64,000 nucleotides of DNA, taken from assembly GCA_903855995.1 (NCBI GenBank), contig CAIOAN010000008.1:124001-188000 (forward strand), written 5' to 3'. The stretch is from an uncultured Opitutia bacterium (lineage in GTDB: Bacteria; Verrucomicrobiota; Verrucomicrobiia; Opitutales; UBA953). Below the pieces are notes generated by a model that worked only from the letters and a program-made list of their open reading frames with translations, ran no database searches and was not told the origin of the DNA. Position 1 is the stretch's first letter. Every line of letters starts with the position of its first letter. Shown piece by piece: positions 61,163-64,000 of this stretch. The translations under genes and the position numbers were made by a program.

Positions 61163-63253
61163 ATGCTCCTCCGCTTATCTCTCCTCTGCCTCTTTGCCCT
61201 ACGCCTGAGCGCGGCCGAGACTTATGATGTCGTCGTCTATGGCGGCACCTCCGCGGGCGTCATCGCCGCCGTCCAAGCCAAGAAAATGGGGAAATCCGTT
61301 GTCATCGTCGGCCCGGACAAGCATCTCGGCGGACTGACCAGCGGAGGGCTCGGCTACACGGACAGCGGAGATAAATCCGTCATCGGTGGACTTTCCCGCA
61401 ACTTCTACCACCGCGTCTGGCAATACTATCAGAAGCCGGAAACCTGGGTACACCAGAAGCGCGACGAATTCGGCAACAAAGGCCAGGGCACCGTGGCGAT
61501 GGATCAGGCCGAACGCACCATGTGGATCTTTGAACCGAGCATCGCCGAGAAAGTCTTTGAAGACTTCGTGAAGGAATTCTCGATTCCCGTACTGCGCGAC
61601 GAATGGCTTGATCGCGCCAAGGGAGTGACGATGGCGAACGGTCACATCAAGGAGATCCGCATGCTCTCGGGGAAGAGCTTCGCGGGCAAGATGTTCATCG
61701 ATGCCACCTATGAAGGCGACCTCATGGCCAGTGCCGGAGTATCCTATCACGTCGGCCGCGAAGCCAACGCCGAGTTCGACGAGAAGCACAACGGGTCACA
61801 GGTCGGCGTCCTACACCATCGCCACCATTTCGGCGTACTCAAGTCGCCCATCGACCCCTACGTGATTCCCGGTGACCCCAAGAGCGGCGTCATCGCCCGC
61901 GTCACGCCCATCACCCCTGCGCCGAAGGGCGAAGCCGATCATCGCGTCCAAGCTTATTGCTTCCGCATGTGTCTCACAAACGTCCCCGAGAACCGCGTGC
62001 CGTTCACGGCCCCGGCTGGCTACGATCCGAAGCAATATGAAGTGCTCGCCCGCGCCTATGCGGCTGGCTGGAAAGAGACTTTTGGAAAATTCGACCTGAT
62101 TCCCAACGGCAAGACCGATACGAACAACCACGGCGGCTTCTCTTTCGATAATATCGGCTACAACTACGACTACCCCGAAGCCAGTTACGAACGTCGCCAG
62201 GAGATCATCAAGGAACACGAGACCTATCAGAAGGGCCTGCTCTACTTCATCTGCACGGATCCACGCGTCCCGGCCGAAGTCCGCGAGAAGATGCACACCT
62301 GGGGCCTTCCCAAGGATGAATTCAAAGACAACGGCAACTGGTCGCACCAAATCTACGTCCGCGAAGCCCGCCGCATGATGGGTGCCTTTGTGATGTCCGA
62401 GAACGAACTCACCAAGGTGAAGCCGACCCCGGAGTCGGTCGGCATGGGGTCCTACATGATCGACTCGCACAACACCCAGCGCTACATCACCCCCGAAGGT
62501 GCCGTGCAGAACGAAGGCGACATCGGCGTGTCGCCGCGTGGCCCTTACGAGATCGCCTATGGCTCACTCGTCCCCCCAAAAGGACAGGCGACCAACCTGC
62601 TCGTGCCCGTCGCCTGCAGCGCGACGCATATCGCTTACGGCTCGATCCGCATGGAGCCCGTCTTCATGATCCTCGGTCAGTCCGCCGCCACAGCCGCCGC
62701 GATGGCAATCGATGGCAAGATCACTATCCAGGACGTGCCCTACGCTGACCTCAAGGCCCGACTCCTTGCCGACGGCCAAGTTCTCAGCAAGCCGGTCGAC
62801 CTTTCGAAATACCCGGCGGAGTCGGATGACCACTCGGCCTCGCCTCGCCCTCCCGGCATCACGGTCGATGACTCCAATGCCAAACTTACGGGCGATTGGA
62901 CCGAAAGCCAGGCCGGCAAAGGCTTCATCGGAGAAGGCTACCGCCATGACAGCAAAGGCACGAAGGGGCCGATGTCCGCCACCTTCTCCACCAGGCTCAC
63001 CAAAGCCGGCAAGTACGAGGTCTTCCTCACGATTATCCCCAACACCAATCGGGCCACCAATGCCAAGGTACGCATCGTCCATGCCGGCGGCCAGACCGAC
63101 CGTGTGGTGAACCTCTCCAAAGGACCCGCCGATCGACTCGTCTCACTGGGCACCTATGAATTTACCGATACGGCAGACGCTCAAGTCATCTTCAGCAACG
63201 AGGGGGCCAACGGCTATGTCGTCATCGACGCGGCAAACTGGCAGGCCCGCTAA
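61163..63253 (+). CDS. Exported FAD-dependent oxidoreductase with C-terminal golvesin/xanthan-lyase-CBD-like domain
   Basis: A 696-residue protein with a signal peptide (about 1-18). The FAD-binding start is DVVVYGGTSAGVIAAVQAKKMG (about residues 22-43, shown in part) followed by GPDKHLGGLTSGGLGYTD, the pattern of FAD_oxidored (PF12831). Further FAD contacts are IDATYEGDLMASAGV and the late QSAATAAAMAI. The last 130 residues (about 565-696) begin ITVDDSNAKLTGDWTES and end NGYVVIDAANWQAR, a beta-sandwich like the golvesin or xanthan lyase carbohydrate-binding domain. It may oxidise a glycan or an associated alcohol. The ATG is CCC-preceded; the gap of 133 bases to the esterase suggests its own promoter. 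Confidence 0.91.
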   Translation: MLLRLSLLCLFALRLSAAETYDVVVYGGTSAGVIAAVQAKKMGKSVVIVGPDKHLGGLTSGGLGYTDSGDKSVIGGLSRNFYHRVWQYYQKPETWVHQKRDEFGNKGQGTVAMDQAERTMWIFEPSIAEKVFEDFVKEFSIPVLRDEWLDRAKGVTMANGHIKEIRMLSGKSFAGKMFIDATYEGDLMASAGVSYHVGREANAEFDEKHNGSQVGVLHHRHHFGVLKSPIDPYVIPGDPKSGVIARVTPITPAPKGEADHRVQAYCFRMCLTNVPENRVPFTAPAGYDPKQYEVLARAYAAGWKETFGKFDLIPNGKTDTNNHGGFSFDNIGYNYDYPEASYERRQEIIKEHETYQKGLLYFICTDPRVPAEVREKMHTWGLPKDEFKDNGNWSHQIYVREARRMMGAFVMSENELTKVKPTPESVGMGSYMIDSHNTQRYITPEGAVQNEGDIGVSPRGPYEIAYGSLVPPKGQATNLLVPVACSATHIAYGSIRMEPVFMILGQSAATAAAMAIDGKITIQDVPYADLKARLLADGQVLSKPVDLSKYPAESDDHSASPRPPGITVDDSNAKLTGDWTESQAGKGFIGEGYRHDSKGTKGPMSATFSTRLTKAGKYEVFLTIIPNTNRATNAKVRIVHAGGQTDRVVNLSKGPADRLVSLGTYEFTDTADAQVIFSNEGANGYVVIDAANWQAR

Positions 63254-63314
63254 GGCCTTTTCCTAGAAATCCATTGAAACCCACGGGGTGCAGGGTTGTC
63301 ATAAAGCCCTCCCC

Positions 63315-64000
63315 ATGCGCGTTCTGCCTTTAGTCGCCCCTTTGGTTTTCGCCGGCCTCCTCGGAGCCGCCGAATCCGCTGACACGGTTCGCTTCAATCG
63401 CGACATCCGTCCGATCATGTCGGACACTTGCTTCCACTGTCACGGCTTCGATGCGAAATCCCGCAAAGGCAAACTTCGCCTCGATGTGCGAGACGAAGCC
63501 CTCAAGGCGGGCAAAAGCGGCGCCATCGCCATCGTTCCCGGCAAACCCGAGGAAAGTGAGATTATTAAGCGCATCTTCACCGCCGACGCCGATGACGTGA
63601 TGCCGAACAAGGAGTCCCACAAGACCCTCACGGCCGCCCAGAAGGAACTCTTCCGCCGCTGGGTCGCCCAAGGCGCCGCCTACGAACCGCATTGGGCCTA
63701 CAAGCCGCTCGAAGCCCCCGTCGTCCCCGCCCTGCCCGCCGGAGGCAAGAACCCGATCGATGCTTTCATCGGCGTGAAGCTCGCCGAGAAGAACATCACC
63801 CCTTCCGCGGAAGCCCCGAAGGAACGCCTGCTTCGCCGCGTCGCGCTTGACCTAACCGGACTGCCGCCCACGCCCGCCGAGACCGCCGCCTTCCTGGCCG
63901 ACAACTCTACCGACGCTTATGAGAAGCAGGTCGATCGCCTGCTGGCCTCCCCCCGCTTCGGTGAACGCATGGCGGTCTGGTGGCTGGATATCGCCCGTTT
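63315..64000 (+). CDS. PSD1-type protein, PSCyt1 and start of DUF1549 (cut by window edge)
   Basis: The first 228 residues of a third PSD1-type protein, open to the window end. Signal peptide (about 1-19), PSCyt1 haem motif C39-F-H-C42-H43, then a linker PHWAYKPLEAPVVP and the DUF1549 start NPIDAFIGVKLAEKN, RRVALDLTGLPPTPAE and LASPRFGERMAVWWLDIARF, as in the other two copies. A DUF1501 gene probably follows outside the window. Upstream, TTGAAA (63274-63279) and TCATAA (63299-63304) are a weak promoter candidate. Confidence 0.92.
   Translation, partial: MRVLPLVAPLVFAGLLGAAESADTVRFNRDIRPIMSDTCFHCHGFDAKSRKGKLRLDVRDEALKAGKSGAIAIVPGKPEESEIIKRIFTADADDVMPNKESHKTLTAAQKELFRRWVAQGAAYEPHWAYKPLEAPVVPALPAGGKNPIDAFIGVKLAEKNITPSAEAPKERLLRRVALDLTGLPPTPAETAAFLADNSTDAYEKQVDRLLASPRFGERMAVWWLDIAR

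Overview
The window is about 64 kb of GC-rich, gene-dense bacterial chromosome. It combines a complete mreB-mreC-mreD-mrdA rod-shape operon with many protein families typical of the Planctomycetes-Verrucomicrobia group: PSCyt1/DUF1549/DUF1553 proteins, DUF1501 proteins, HEAT-repeat/haem 'membrane-bound dehydrogenase' proteins, DUF1080 and DUF6797. Planctomycetes generally lack the MreB system, so a Verrucomicrobiota host (possibly Opitutae-like) is the best inference. I cannot name a genus. Both ends cut through genes. No transposase, phage gene or CRISPR array was seen.

Layout. 1-1253: truncated Tat-exported Gfo/Idh/MocA oxidoreductase (minus strand). 1591-8597: housekeeping block with mreBCD and mrdA, a convergent L,D-transpeptidase, asd, rlmB and two near-identical tRNA-Lys genes. 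8611-13098 (minus): a small zinc-finger-like protein, then the UDP-GlcNAc route as an operon glmM, alternative-type glmU, glmS. 13391-25780 (plus): ten closely spaced genes (PSD1, DUF1501, MFS, esterase, DUF1080, DUF6428, a ribose-type sugar ABC importer, NIPSNAP) ending in a clear terminator, followed by a REP-like double hairpin. 25913-34908: a second Gfo/Idh/MocA protein, a ClC transporter (plus strand), a Dabb protein, a 1694-residue ThuA/propeller/HEAT/haem/ThuA protein and an AraC regulator. 34968-37931 (plus): a PEP-hydrolase-like TIM barrel, a Tm-1-like UPF0261 protein and a DMT transporter. 37988-46318 (minus): alpha/beta hydrolase, GMC oxidoreductase, gluconate-2-dehydrogenase subunit 3-like protein, and a DUF1080/SGNH/propeller/HEAT/cytochrome c protein interrupted by an apparent frameshift. 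46490-55265: ABC-F ATPase, XylR-type regulator, DUF6797 protein, NPCBM/propeller/HEAT/haem protein. 55521-64000 (plus): PSD1-DUF1501-esterase operon, an FAD oxidoreductase and a truncated third PSD1 gene.

How the genes may fit together (inference): outside the housekeeping block the window looks like a saccharide-catabolism region. Exported cytochrome-bearing proteins, esterases, DUF1080 (3-keto-glycoside hydrolase family), ThuA domains, Gfo/Idh/MocA and GMC oxidoreductases and a sugar ABC importer are the parts expected of a route that oxidises, cleaves and imports complex, esterified glycans, with electrons leaving through c-type cytochromes. Genes generally lack a Shine-Dalgarno sequence, and twelve of them have CCC directly before ATG.
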